DNA of 54,366 nt, taken from Cohnella lubricantis (GTDB lineage Bacteria; Bacillota; Bacilli; Paenibacillales; Paenibacillaceae). Shown one piece after another: positions 1-7,893 of this stretch. Each line of letters opens with the position of its first letter. Position 1 is the first letter of the stretch. Location of the stretch: assembly GCF_014212015.1 (NCBI RefSeq), contig NZ_JACJVN010000048.1, forward strand, positions 1 through 54,366. Direction: 5' to 3'. A program made the translations under genes and the position numbers. The notes beneath the pieces are model-generated. The model searched no databases, had not been told where the DNA came from, and was given only the letters and a program-made list of their open reading frames with translations.

Positions 1-5
1 ATTAA

Positions 6-290
6 TTTATTGAGGGAGGCTATACATGGAGTGTCGATCCGAGTTTCACAATTCTTTATGATTTCACTGGAAGTATTACAGTACAAAACGCTTCAACTTT
101 ACAAGTGATAGATTCGGAAATAGTGAGTTGCTCTGGCGCACTCGGGTCTTCTTGCGGCGGCGAAGTTTATTTTTCCCTAGACAAAAACGTAACATATATT
201 GCAACACTTACAGGTATTGCACAAGACATCGATGGTAGAAAATGGGTTGTGGCAGGTGGCGGATGTTCCGTTAGTTATTTGTGGAGATAG
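6..290 (+). pseudogene. Open frame of unknown function, no convincing start codon
   Basis: The frame is open from base 6 to a stop at 288-290, but a TAA at 3-5 lies immediately upstream and there is no ATG. The first conventional start is GTG at 105, giving 61 residues. The codons before 105 also read like protein, with Gly/Ser/Thr-rich beta-type sequence, so either the gene is 5'-truncated or a rare start is used. There is a cysteine pair near the middle (CSGALGSSCGG) and a third Cys near the end. It is more AT-rich than most of the window. I do not recognise the family. A following gene begins 6 bases after the stop. Confidence 0.35.
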
Positions 291-296
291 TTATTT

Positions 297-896
297 ATGG
301 ATGGTTTAATGAACGATTTTTATTTAGTAAACCATTGCCCGGTATCATTCAACTTTTTACTGTTCATTAATCGATTCTATAAGTATGAACCCATAGATGA
401 ATTAAAAACTGTTAGCTTAGATGCAAAATTCGCTCAAGGACTGCTGGTAACAGATGTATTTGTATCTCGACTTTCAACTGTGTGGGAAAAGTATATCGAG
501 TTGTATGAAAGTATTAAGGAAAATAACAGCATGCAGTACAATATTATAGAATCAAATTATCAAAGCATCTTGAATAATACCAGTGTGTTATTTAGGCATG
601 ATGAGAGCGGAACAAGAACATTGAATCAAGCGTGGAGCATATTTATCAGTTGGTTCTGGTATCCTCATTGCGGTATTTTCAGCCAGCTAAACAATATTTC
701 AAATGAAATTATTACAGAGGTTAAACTTAATCGTCCACTTAGCAAAAACATATCCCTTCAAACGGTATTCGATGATATTCCGTATCATTTGCCTCACAAA
801 GGCGAGAACTTTGTGATAATTCCAATTAGCCAGTTAGTTAGTAAAAACAAAACGGAACTTGTAAATGATAAGCTCAATACAATCCTTACGTTATGA
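297..896 (+). CDS. Hypothetical protein, AT-rich accessory gene
   Basis: This 199-residue reading frame starts with ATG 297, preceded by a GGAG at suitable spacing; ATG 309 is an alternative. It has no signal peptide or obvious membrane span, and is rich in Asn, Ile and aromatic residues with a mixed helical look. No catalytic motif or known domain is recognisable. It directly follows another AT-rich frame, and the pair may be one transcription unit ending at the hairpin at 933-966. The base composition differs from the GC-rich genes after 6700, which suggests transfer. An accessory or immunity-type role would be a guess. Confidence 0.6.
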   Translation: MDGLMNDFYLVNHCPVSFNFLLFINRFYKYEPIDELKTVSLDAKFAQGLLVTDVFVSRLSTVWEKYIELYESIKENNSMQYNIIESNYQSILNNTSVLFRHDESGTRTLNQAWSIFISWFWYPHCGIFSQLNNISNEIITEVKLNRPLSKNISLQTVFDDIPYHLPHKGENFVIIPISQLVSKNKTELVNDKLNTILTL

Positions 897-932
897 CCGC
901 TAACAGAGTCATAAGCAAGAAGACAACGGAAA

Positions 933-966
933 CCCGAGAGCCTAAGCCCTCGGGCTACTTCTTTTT
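933..966 (+). terminator. Probable intrinsic terminator
   Basis: A short stem (CCCGAG at 933-938 with CTCGGG at 949-954) is followed by a T-rich run up to 966. It lies about 40 bases after the stop of the unknown gene at 297-896. Confidence 0.55.
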
Positions 967-1239
967 CCGATCTGCGCGCAGGGTATCGACGCCAGATGTC
1001 TTGATTCCCACGTAAACGTCAATAACCCCAGGTCTATCATTGTACTGGGTCACGAAATGATACTTCAATATAATATCGAATGCGAGCTTGAGCCCTCAGA
1101 TTATTAATGTAACTGACAGAATACTCGTAAGACCTATTATTTTTCTCTTTAGTTTCAATTCTAAACTCTCCCATTTGATATTTAGATATATCTCTATCGC
1201 GCCCTTTTCCACCATTTTCACAGGCTCATCCAATACCCA
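955..1239 (-). pseudogene. Remnant of an unidentified gene
   Basis: Read on the minus strand this frame is open over roughly 90 codons with one in-frame TGA at 1096-1098. The last 46 codons (1093 down to the TAG at 955-957) read as convincing protein ending in a Lys-rich tail (ADRKKK). There is no start codon with a ribosome binding site. The upper part abuts a truncated response-regulator start in another frame. I read this as the decayed 3' end of a gene I cannot name. Confidence 0.35.
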
Positions 1240-1357
1240 GCGCCACGCACAAATCCCCGGCCTCCTGCACCTCATACCCTTCGTTATGGAAGTAATCTTT
1301 CAAAATCTCTCTAAGTATCGGTTCGTCTTCAACAATCAGAATGGTGTTGCCCTGCAT
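1226..1357 (-). pseudogene. Truncated response regulator receiver domain
   Basis: ATG at 1357 opens a 43-residue frame that is clearly the first beta-strand and helix of a two-component receiver domain. It shows the acidic pocket motif ILIVEDEPILREIL and then a GYEV..AGD segment. It stops at TGA 1226-1228, before the phosphoacceptor Asp, so the phospho-site and the output domain are missing. The sequence beyond it continues in another frame as unrelated-looking remnant. This is a broken gene close to the left end of the IS21-type element. Confidence 0.7.
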
Positions 1358-1458
1358 CGCCACGCTCCGTATCTATCCTGGCTTCAGGCCCGTATTTTGT
1401 CTCCATCATACGGCGATTTCGGCGTTTAGGCAATGATCCGGAGCGCAGCCGGAGACAT

Positions 1459-1504
1459 GCGAGGGCGGCTGCGGACGTCATCGCGCATCCTCAGCCGCCC
1501 TCGC
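1459..1504. repeat. 13-bp perfect inverted repeat
   Basis: GCGAGGGCGGCTG (1459-1471) is repeated as its reverse complement at 1492-1504, separated by 20 bases. It sits just outside the IS left end in gene-free sequence and could be an old terminator. Confidence 0.6.
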
Positions 1505-1685
1505 GACGGACATTGTCGCTTTTTGTCTAAGATAATATGAAATTACCCCGAATGATCATCGTGCATTACCCAAAAAAATCGTGCAAAATTACCCATCATG
1601 ATCGCTAGGGTAAAACGTATGATTTGAAAGATTCCGATACCCTTCGTAGTGACGACGCGAAGGGCGGAGACGGGAGATGCTGAAG

Positions 1686-2809
1686 ATGAGTCAAGTCGAG
1701 ACGATAAAAGATTTACAGGCGAAAGGGCTGGGGCCAGTAGCGATCGCCGAACGCCTGAATATCACACGAAAGACGGTTAGTAAATACATGGCGGAAGATG
1801 GATTCCAAGAGAAGCCCAAAGCTCCGAACGCAGAGTTGCCCTCAAAACTGGATCCATTCAAGCCGCTGATCCAGCAATGGCTGGAAGAAGATCGAAAGAA
1901 CCGGTATAAGCAGCGCCATACCGCGATGCGTATTCATAAGCGGCTAACTGCAGAATGTGCAGGTTATGACGCTTCATATCCGCTCGTACAGCGCTATGTG
2001 AAAAGCCTTCGGGAGCACCGCTACCAGGAAGGTACGCTCGAGCTGGACTGGCGGCCAGGCGAAGCACAGGTGGACTTCGGTGAAGCCGACTTCTACGACG
2101 CCAGCGGCGAGAAACGGATGTACAAGTTCCTCTGCGTCAGCTTCTCATATAGCAATGCCGGATACGTGCAGCTCTTCGGAGGAGAGACGGCGGAATGCGT
2201 TGCGCATGGTCTCCAAGACTTGTTCCACCGCATTTCCTTTACCTGCCCAAATCGTCCTTTGCCGCCTGCCGCTACACGCGTGTGAAGACCGACGGCTACG
2301 GTAAGTTTCTGATTGACGGCAAGCACTTCTACTCATCCTCCCCGGAGTGGGCTGGCCGGGAACTGGTTGTCCGGATCGGTGCTCACACGGTCGAGCCGCT
2401 GGCGCCTAGTGGCGACCCGATTAGCACGCACATTCGCATGTTCGGCAAGCAGCGTACCGACAACGTCGATGTGCGAACGACGCTTAGCCGACTGCTGCAG
2501 AGTCCGGGAGCCTGGCGGAACAGCCTCATTCGGAAAGCTCTTCCTGACCGCCTGCGTGATGAAATGGATCTGCTCGACCGCGCTGGGCTGAAAGAAGCCC
2601 TAAGCACGATGAACGATTTGTCCGGACGTTACGACTTCGACACGGCCATTGGGGCCATGGAGCAAGCGGCGGAACTCGGAAGACTGACGAGTGCGAACAG
2701 TGTGGTGCTGGCAGCCAGGCTGGCTACATTCGAGCCTGAAGAGAGCAGCAGCGTGAATCTCGACATCTACGACAAGTTGCTCGAGTCTGTGGGAGGTGTT
2801 GTCCAATGA
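1686..2809 (+). pseudogene. IS21 transposase IstA, internally deleted and frameshifted
   Basis: The first part (to about 2231) has an N-terminal HTH (GLGPVAIAERLNITRKTVSKYM) and the start of the DDE integrase core with its first Asp (GEAQVDFGEADF). It then jumps into another frame, which resumes at about 2250 (SFAACRYTRVKTDGYGKF) and runs to the C-terminus at 2809. Complete IstA proteins are about 500 residues; here about 370 codons are represented. The segment with the second Asp and the Glu of the catalytic triad is missing. The start at 1686 is preferred because GGGAG precedes it at good spacing; ATG 1677 is also in frame. The stop overlaps istB by ATGA. Confidence 0.85.
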
Positions 2810-3558
2810 GCCTGACCCGCGAACGCGAGACGCTCCGGAGTGAAATCTCCGCATTCTGCAAGAAGCTCGTGCTCAGCCAGCGCGCGGTGACGCTATGCGA
2901 GACAGAAGCAACGCCCAAGCAAGAGGAGTTTCTGCACCGCGTGCTCGCCGAAGAGATGGAGAGCCGGGAACGCAGCCGCCGGAGCCGGCTCATGAGCCGT
3001 GCGGGGTTTCCGGTATACAAAACGCTAGACGGCTACGACCGGCATGGCGTGAAGCTGCCGTTGTCGCTGCAATGGAGCGATTTGACGGAGGGCACTTTCA
3101 TTCAAGGCCGCCGCAATCTCGTGCTTTACGGTCCGGTCGGCACCGGCAAGACTCACCTCGCGATTGCGACGAGGCTTCGAGCTTGCGAGCTTGGCATGAC
3201 CGTGAAGTTCTACACCGTGGCAGAGCTCGTTATGCGTCTGGCCGAAGCTAAAAGAGCCGGCACACTCGAGAGGCTCATGACCGAGATCCAGCGGACCCAG
3301 CTTCTCATTCTGGACGAGTGGGGATACATACCTGTCGACAAGGAAGGCTCGCAGTTGCTGTTTCGTGTCATTGCCGACAGTTACGAGAGCCGCAGCCTCG
3401 TTATTACCACTAATCTCGAGTTTTCCAAATGGGGCTCCGTCTTCACCGACGACCAGATGGCCGCTGCCATGATTGACCGGCTGGCGCACTACGGCCATCT
3501 GCTCGTATTTGAAGGCGAGAGCTACCGAATGAAACATGCTCTGATGAAAGAGCGTTAG
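2806..3558 (+). CDS. istB: IS21 transposition helper ATPase IstB
   Basis: This is an intact 250-residue AAA+ ATPase of the IstB/DnaC-like family, which assembles on target DNA and stimulates the IstA transposase. The Walker A motif GPVGTGKTHLA lies near residue 105 and the Walker B motif LLILDEWGY near residue 168; the C-terminal arginine-containing segment MIDRLAHYGHLL is typical. Its length matches the family. Its ATG overlaps the istA stop (ATGA), the usual translational coupling. Since istA is broken here, IstB could only act with a transposase from another copy. Confidence 0.93.
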   Translation: MSLTRERETLRSEISAFCKKLVLSQRAVTLCETEATPKQEEFLHRVLAEEMESRERSRRSRLMSRAGFPVYKTLDGYDRHGVKLPLSLQWSDLTEGTFIQGRRNLVLYGPVGTGKTHLAIATRLRACELGMTVKFYTVAELVMRLAEAKRAGTLERLMTEIQRTQLLILDEWGYIPVDKEGSQLLFRVIADSYESRSLVITTNLEFSKWGSVFTDDQMAAAMIDRLAHYGHLLVFEGESYRMKHALMKER

Positions 3559-3570
3559 GAGGCGACTGCA

Positions 3571-3723
3571 ATGAACCGACAAATTGAGGCCATGGACTTG
3601 GCTGAAATGGAAGCTGCCATTGAGCGTTTACGAGAAGAAATCCGAAAGCTACAAGAGGAACGCTATGCACTTGAACAAGAAAATCTAGAACTGTACCGCA
3701 AGCTCACAACACCTGATTTCTGA
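3571..3723 (+). CDS. Small coiled-coil protein of the IS21 element
   Basis: ATG 3571 follows a strong AGGAGG 12 bases after the istB stop and opens 50 codons ending at TGA 3721-3723. The product is almost entirely a charged amphipathic helix (AAIERLREEIRKLQEE, then ALEQENLELYRKL), a clear coiled-coil pattern resembling a leucine zipper. It lies inside the IS ends, so it is part of the element. Many IS21 descriptions list only istA and istB. Its role is unknown; oligomerisation with, or regulation of, the transposition proteins is an inference. Confidence 0.65.
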   Translation: MNRQIEAMDLAEMEAAIERLREEIRKLQEERYALEQENLELYRKLTTPDF

Positions 3724-3801
3724 CGCCGAAAGAAAAATACCCATGAGAATGATGGGTAAAAATGCACGATTTTTTTGGGTAATTTCACTTGACGAAATAC
3801 A

Positions 3802-3906
3802 TTTGGATGCTGGTCGGTACATTAGATAGGAAATTAAAGCAAAAAATCCTTTGCACTCGGTGCTGTAACCCTGTCCCCATCCGTCGAGTTCATATTCAAC
3901 ATCCAT
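3802..3906 (-). pseudogene. N-terminal stub of a gene cut by the IS
   Basis: ATG 3906 opens a minus-strand frame (MDVEYELDGWGQGYSTECKG...) of about 35 good codons before it runs into the right end of the IS21-type element at 3801. It starts 5 bases after the stop of the truncated dehydrogenase, so the two were probably an operon. Beyond the IS boundary the frame reads IS sequence. The family is not recognised. The expected continuation on the other side of the IS is not identifiable. Confidence 0.45.
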
Positions 3907-3911
3907 TGGCG

Positions 3912-4472
3912 CTACCTGGTATACACATCCTTTGGCGTTAACATGTGCAGCAGCGGTTTACCTGCTTGATACCGTCTTATATTTTCGCAAATGATATCCA
4001 ATGATCGAGCAACCACATCCGACATCTTCGGCGTACTATGAGGTGTAATCAGCAAATTGGGCGCATCCCAAAGCCGGGAGTCTGACGACAATGGTTCTTG
4101 GTCAAAGGTGTCCAATTCGGCGCCGCCGATCCTTTTCTCATATAGAGCTGAAATTAAAGCATTTTCGTCGACAATAGGACCGCGCGCCAAATTGATCAAG
4201 AAGGCGGTCGGCTTCATTAAACGAAATTCTCTTTCCCCGATCAAATGATGCGTATCGTCGGTCAATCGGACAGACAACACGACCACATCGCTTTCCCGCA
4301 GCAGATCATCTATTGTATCTCCGCGCTCCGCGCAATATAACGTGTCTACACCAGGAGGCAATTCGGTTACACTGTGGCGATATCCCACAACACGCATCCC
4401 AAAAATATCTAAAGCAAATCCGAAATATGTAGCGTGAACCTCTAACCGTTGCCAGTTCTTCAACGTCCACAA
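3912..4472 (-). pseudogene. D-isomer-specific 2-hydroxyacid dehydrogenase, 5'-truncated
   Basis: The 186 codons cover the back half of an NAD-dependent D-2-hydroxyacid dehydrogenase: the end of the Rossmann fold (FGMRVVGY), the LMKPTAFLINLARGPIVDE signature with the catalytic Arg region, and the Glu/His end (TPHSTPKMSD). Family members are about 310-340 residues with a GxGxxG dinucleotide motif. Here the part before FGMRVVGY is unrelated, so the glycine-rich loop and the substrate domain are missing. The break lies at 4440-4480, next to repeat copies starting at 4481. The product would be inactive. Confidence 0.75.
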
Positions 4473-4480
4473 TTCGGCAA

Positions 4481-4610
4481 TCGGTCTATGTTCTTGTCAG
4501 CAATCGGTAATCGGCCCATGTTCTTGACATCGCCAAATGACAAGAACTTGAGCCGATAAAATAAAAAGCCCGCGCCAGACGCGGACTTCATTCGGCCTAT
4601 GTTCTTGTCA
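4481..4610. repeat. Cluster of four copies of a 19-bp repeat
   Basis: TCGGTCTATGTTCTTGTCA (4481-4499), TCGGCCCATGTTCTTGACA (4511-4529) and TCGGCCTATGTTCTTGTCA (4592-4610) are near-identical direct copies. A fourth, degenerate inverted copy is at 4539-4557. Copies two and four can fold into a hairpin. A related block (TGTTCTTGACATCGCC ... CGCGG) occurs at about 6646-6712, beyond the GH43 gene. These look like ends or debris of an unidentified mobile element. Confidence 0.6.
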
Positions 4611-4712
4611 CCCGACAAAGATTTTTATTCGCTCTATTCGACTCTGATATTGCGTAACATATTTGCTTATCCACTGGAAGCTTCTTCTTTATACTGTGTT
4701 ATTAACGGAAAA

Positions 4713-4747
4713 CAAGCCCCCTTCGCTGCTGTTGCGAAGAGGGCTTG
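4713..4747 (-). terminator. Intrinsic terminator of the GH43 gene
   Basis: On the minus strand CAAGCCCTCTTCGC (4747-4734) pairs over 14 bp, with one G-U, with 4726-4713 across a 7-base loop. It is followed by TTTT. It lies 34 bases after the stop of the glycosidase. Confidence 0.8.
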
Positions 4748-4780
4748 CCGTTCATCGGATGAGACGATGAATTGGCACGA

Positions 4781-6229
4781 TTACACTTGAATGATCCGCC
4801 ACTTCTGATTGTCGCCGCCCCACCAGTCGTATATCTGAACGTTGTCGCCGTTCGCGGAGCCTGATACATCCAATGCCCTGCCGCTGGCGCGATTCACGAT
4901 CCGGTATTGATCGCCGTTGCCGGTGTAGACGATGCTCCATTGTTGATTGTCGCCGCCCCAGTAATCATATTGCAGTACGTTGGCGTTATTACCTGTGCCT
5001 CCGGCATCCAGCGCCTTGCCGCTGTTCACGTTCACGATGCGGAAGTAGTTGCCCACAGCCTCGATCCTCCACTTCTGGTTGTTGCCGCCCCAGTAACTCC
5101 ACACGTCCACGTTGGCGTTATTGCTCGTAGATTGCTGGTAGACGTCCAATGCCAGATCATTATCGACGCTGACGATGCGGTATTGGACGCTGCTGCTGCC
5201 GGTCACCGTACCCGTCCCTGTGTCGATGTCGAGACTTGGATAATAGTTCATTGAGAGCGATGTATTCGTTGGGAATGTTAGCGGCAGCCACACGTAACGC
5301 GAATTGTTCACGCTGTCCCCCCACGCTCCGGCCCAACGGTCGCCCATGTACAAGTAAGACGTCGTCGAACTGCCGACGACCGGAATGACGAATGCGGACT
5401 GCGAGCCGTAAGTCGTGGAATCGCCGAGGTTAGACAGTCCCGACCAAGTCCCTTCGATGCTGGACGCCGTCGCGTACTTCGCCTGGTTCGGACTCCAGCC
5501 CGTCGCCGCGGACGTAATGGCGAAGTAGGTGGAGCCGCGCTTGAAGACGGCCGGAGCCTCACGGTATGCGCCTTCCCACAGGGTAGTCACCAGTTCCTCC
5601 GCATTGAGGAAGTCCGGAGTTAGACGGAATACGTTCATGTCGGAGTTGGTACCGCTCCCCTTGGTGGATGAGAACAGATAGGCCGTTCCGTTGTCGTTGA
5701 ACACCGTCATGTCCCGCGACTCGTATCCGAGCGGCCGGAAGCTGCCAAGATACGTATACGGTCCCTCAATATTCGAGGCGGTAGCGACGGCAACGCGCCC
5801 TTCCGTGTAGTCCGAGCCGTTCTCCTTATGCATCCACATGACGTATTTGCCCGTTGAGCTGTTGTACAGCAGCTTCGGACGCTCGATATTGGCGGTGGCG
5901 AGTTCGCCGCCCATGCTCTTGCTCAGCAAGTTCGCGCGGAATTGCCAGTTCTTCAAATCCGTCGAACGATAGAGGGAGACGAGATTCGTACCGTCCCGAT
6001 TCTCGCCTAACCAGTAGTAGTAGCTGCCGACCTTGATCATGCCTCCGCCATGTGCGTGAACGATGTGGCCGTCCGTGTCCGTGAATTGGATGCCGTTCGT
6101 GACGCTGACGCTTGCCGCATGAGCTAAATTTGGATAAGAGACAGTGGAGCAGGTGAAGCCGAAGAGCAGAAGCGCGGCCATCAGGAACGTGAATACGTTG
6201 CGACGCGGCCGAAGAACGATTCGATTCAT
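4781..6229 (-). CDS. Secreted GH43 glycosidase with C-terminal ricin-type lectin domain, probable exo-beta-1,3-galactanase
   Basis: This 482-residue secreted enzyme has a signal peptide over residues 1-39 (basic start, hydrophobic core FLMAALLLFGFTC, AHA-A cleavage). Residues ~45-335 form a five-bladed GH43-type domain (HAHGGGMIKVGSYYYWLGEN, ERPKLLYN, SRDMTVFNDNGTAYLF, EAPAVFKRGSTYF). The last ~135 residues are a CBM13/RICIN trefoil with three repeats ending in QKW, QQW and QKW. GH43 plus CBM13 is the architecture of exo-beta-1,3-galactanases of subfamily 24, and the active-site strings resemble that group; the substrate is inferred. AGGAGG precedes ATG 6229 and the gene stands alone with its own terminator. 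Confidence 0.88.
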   Translation of the reverse strand: MNRIVLRPRRNVFTFLMAALLLFGFTCSTVSYPNLAHAASVSVTNGIQFTDTDGHIVHAHGGGMIKVGSYYYWLGENRDGTNLVSLYRSTDLKNWQFRANLLSKSMGGELATANIERPKLLYNSSTGKYVMWMHKENGSDYTEGRVAVATASNIEGPYTYLGSFRPLGYESRDMTVFNDNGTAYLFSSTKGSGTNSDMNVFRLTPDFLNAEELVTTLWEGAYREAPAVFKRGSTYFAITSAATGWSPNQAKYATASSIEGTWSGLSNLGDSTTYGSQSAFVIPVVGSSTTSYLYMGDRWAGAWGDSVNNSRYVWLPLTFPTNTSLSMNYYPSLDIDTGTGTVTGSSSVQYRIVSVDNDLALDVYQQSTSNNANVDVWSYWGGNNQKWRIEAVGNYFRIVNVNSGKALDAGGTGNNANVLQYDYWGGDNQQWSIVYTGNGDQYRIVNRASGRALDVSGSANGDNVQIYDWWGGDNQKWRIIQV

Positions 6230-6716
6230 AATGTCCCTCCTGATTCATGGAATTTTGAAATCAAGTAAGCGCGTGCATCATTCTGAGGGCTCGATATTCT
6301 ATTGAGAAGCGGGCCCGATCCATCTCACGCCTCCTTTCTTGAGTCCCAATTTACAGGAATTGTCGTCAAAACTTAAAGTTCACAATGAACAGATTACTGA
6401 ACATTTCTGTGATTTATTACTGAAAGATGCTGACATTTCTGAACCATCTTGACCGATAGGCAATACTGTATAGCATTGAATGACAAACAAGCCGCGATAG
6501 ACGCGGCTCTTCATGAGATAAAATTCTTTGACAGATTAAACGTCATGGGAGCCGCGCTGAATCAGCCGGCCCTCGTGGAACACGGCGATGTCATGGCAGG
6601 TATTCTCCGCTCCATTTGGACAATCCTTCCAATTCGGCAGACAGCCTGTTCTTGACATCGCCATCGCCGAGAACTTGCTCCTACAAAATAAAATACCGCG
6701 CTAGGCGCGGAAATGA
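6230..6716. other. Gene-poor stretch with repeat debris
   Basis: 487 bases without an intact gene. It holds the upstream region of the GH43 gene (no clear consensus promoter), a small GCCGCG/CGCGGC hairpin near 6490-6507, and a remnant of an ABC-transporter ATPase end (6536-6616). It also holds a block at 6646-6712 resembling 4516-4583 (TGTTCTTGACATCGCC, then AAAATAAAA and a CGCG hairpin). Confidence 0.5.
6536..6616 (-). pseudogene. Remnant of the C-terminal part of an ABC transporter ATPase
   Basis: The minus-strand frame reads DIAVFHEGRLIQRGSHDV and then stops at TAA 6536-6538. This matches the strand after the H-loop in ABC ATPases (typically DRIxVxxxGRIxxxGSHxEL). The codons before it lose similarity, and no Walker or signature motifs remain. 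It is a very short relic and the assignment rests on that one motif. Confidence 0.4.
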
Positions 6717-7160
6717 TTAAAACGTATTAAATACATTCTCACATTCTTCTACGGTCGGTTGATAAAAACAGTGCTTCTTCCATCGTCCTACGAGCGGCTG
6801 ATCGTACCAATTCTGCGGGCATGGTCCAGGATTATCGTACGTTCCTGGACGGAAGTACCATAGGGAGAATTCGGCCGGCCAATTCCTCTCCCCATTCACA
6901 GCCCGCTGCGCCAGCCGGCGTTCCCGATCCCTCGCGCTCTGATAGAACATGCCATGCTGCAGCGCTTCGAATGCATGCGGCTGGTTAATCATCTGCGGAA
7001 TGGTCCGGAGTCCTTTAAAGTCGGAGCAATTCGCTCTTATTCGGTTAATGCCGACATTGCCAACAAGGAGCATCCCCATCTCGCCTTCAGCTTCAGCTTC
7101 AGCTCGAAGTAACCTGGCCAACATATCGATATCCTGTTTCCTGGCTTTCACGACTGCCAT
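6717..7160 (-). CDS. Cell wall hydrolase, SleB/CwlJ family
   Basis: 147 residues spanning a hydrolase_2 (SleB/CwlJ-like) domain, the family of spore-cortex lytic transglycosylases/hydrolases. Visible features are the start with the conserved acidic residue (MLARLLRAEAEAEGEMGMLLVGNVGINR), the QAxNG-like NGERNWPAEFSLWYFRP segment and a Cys-containing C-terminus (GPCPQNWY). ATG 7160 is chosen because AGAGGTGAG precedes it; an upstream in-frame ATG at 7193 lacks a binding site. No signal peptide is present, as in CwlJ, which suggests a cytosolic or spore-associated protein made during sporulation. Confidence 0.85.
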   Translation of the reverse strand: MAVVKARKQDIDMLARLLRAEAEAEGEMGMLLVGNVGINRIRANCSDFKGLRTIPQMINQPHAFEALQHGMFYQSARDRERRLAQRAVNGERNWPAEFSLWYFRPGTYDNPGPCPQNWYDQPLVGRWKKHCFYQPTVEECENVFNTF

Positions 7161-7283
7161 CGGCTCACCTCTTCGGATTTCTAGACCCATCATATTGCGA
7201 GAGAAGCCGATGTGTGACTCTGGCCTATGCCAAACATATTCCTCCTTCCCGCACTCTTGTCATCACCAACCAAAAATGTTGAT

Positions 7284-7312
7284 TTGTGTATCGCGTCGCG
7301 TTGTGGTATCAT
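7284..7312 (+). promoter_or_regulatory. Probable promoter of the cold-shock gene
   Basis: TTGTGT (7284-7289) and TATCAT (7307-7312) are separated by 17 bases. They leave a roughly 65-base 5' leader before the ATG at 7383, consistent with the structured leaders usual for cold-shock genes. Confidence 0.5.
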
Positions 7313-7382
7313 AATTAGATCAGAAATAGAGACCCTAAATTCACATAATGAACGGTTTCTCATTAGGAGGATAATTTAACAA

Positions 7383-7583
7383 ATGCAGACAGGAACAGTA
7401 AAATGGTTTAACGCGGACAAAGGCTTTGGTTTTATCGAAGTTGAAGGCGGCAGTGACGTATTCGTACACTTCTCCGCAATTCAAGGCGATGGATTCAAGA
7501 CGCTCGACGAAGGCCAGCGCGTTCAGTTTAACGTGACTCAAGGCAATCGCGGGCCTCAAGCTGAGAATGTAGTCAAGCTGTAA
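7383..7583 (+). CDS. Cold-shock protein (CspA/CspB family)
   Basis: 66 residues forming one OB-fold cold-shock domain that binds single-stranded RNA/DNA and melts mRNA structure at low temperature. Both RNA-binding motifs are intact: RNP1 KGFGFI near residues 13-18 and RNP2 VFVHF near 26-30. The start [11 protein letters not shown] and the end [10 protein letters not shown] are canonical, and the length matches the family. AGGAGG lies 12 bases before the ATG. A terminator follows at 7596, then the YdjO-type gene, which is commonly linked to cold-shock genes. Confidence 0.96.
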   Translation: MQTGTVKWFNADKGFGFIEVEGGSDVFVHFSAIQGDGFKTLDEGQRVQFNVTQGNRGPQAENVVKL

Positions 7584-7595
7584 TCCATGTTAATG

Positions 7596-7632
7596 AAGCT
7601 GCCCCTAACCCTGTGTTAAGGGCAGCTTTTAA
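7596..7632 (+). terminator. Intrinsic terminator after the cold-shock gene
   Basis: AAGCTGCCC (7596-7604) pairs with GGGCAGCTT (7620-7628), with partial pairing continuing inward and a T run at the 3' side. Confidence 0.8.
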
Positions 7633-7649
7633 ATTAAAGGAGGGGATTC

Positions 7650-7856
7650 ATGTTGGCTTATCGTGGTAAACCGGTAGAAGATCTCCCACATGAAGAGACG
7701 GTAATCTGGAGCTGCACGCTTAAGGATTGCAAAGGATGGATCCGTGATGATTTCTCATTTGAGAGTGTGCCTGTGTGCTCGATTTGCCAGTCGCCAATGG
7801 TGAGAAGCGTGAAGATGCTTCCGACCATTATCAATACGAACAAAAGACGGAGTTGA
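7650..7856 (+). CDS. YdjO-type cold-inducible zinc-ribbon protein
   Basis: 68 residues matching the YdjO family of small Bacillota proteins: acidic N-terminal stretch with EETVIWSC, then C-x4-C (CTLKDC) with GWIRDDFSFE, and C-x2-C (CSIC), ending with KMLPTI. The four cysteines would bind one zinc. An AAAGGAGGGG site precedes ATG 7650. It follows the cold-shock gene by 66 bases with a terminator between, so read-through or a separate promoter is needed. Its molecular function is unknown; family members are described as cold-inducible. Confidence 0.85.
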   Translation: MLAYRGKPVEDLPHEETVIWSCTLKDCKGWIRDDFSFESVPVCSICQSPMVRSVKMLPTIINTNKRRS

Positions 7857-7893
7857 ATACTTCGTTATACAGTTAAGCTGTTTAGCCATAAAG

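Larger units (their letters stand above)
1524..3801 (+). mobile_element. IS21-family insertion sequence with defective istA
   Basis: The element encodes an IstA-type DDE transposase, a translationally overlapping IstB ATPase and a small coiled-coil protein. Matching ends support the limits: TGAAATTACCC at 1538-1548 recurs inverted at 3777-3787. Further internal copies of ACCCAAAAAAATCGTGCA occur near both ends, as in the multiple transposase-binding repeats of IS21 elements. Extending outward, both ends reach a TGT at equal distance (1524 and 3801), which I take as the tips. No clear target duplication is visible, so the outermost bases are uncertain. The istA deletion should make the copy non-autonomous. 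Confidence 0.85.

Noticed and set aside
1524-3801. Target-site duplication of the IS21-type element
   Set aside because: Flanks (CGCTTTT and TTTGGAT) share only a T run, so no duplication can be claimed.
4481-4610. CRISPR-like repeats
   Set aside because: Copies are 19 bp, irregularly spaced, partly inverted and there are no cas genes.
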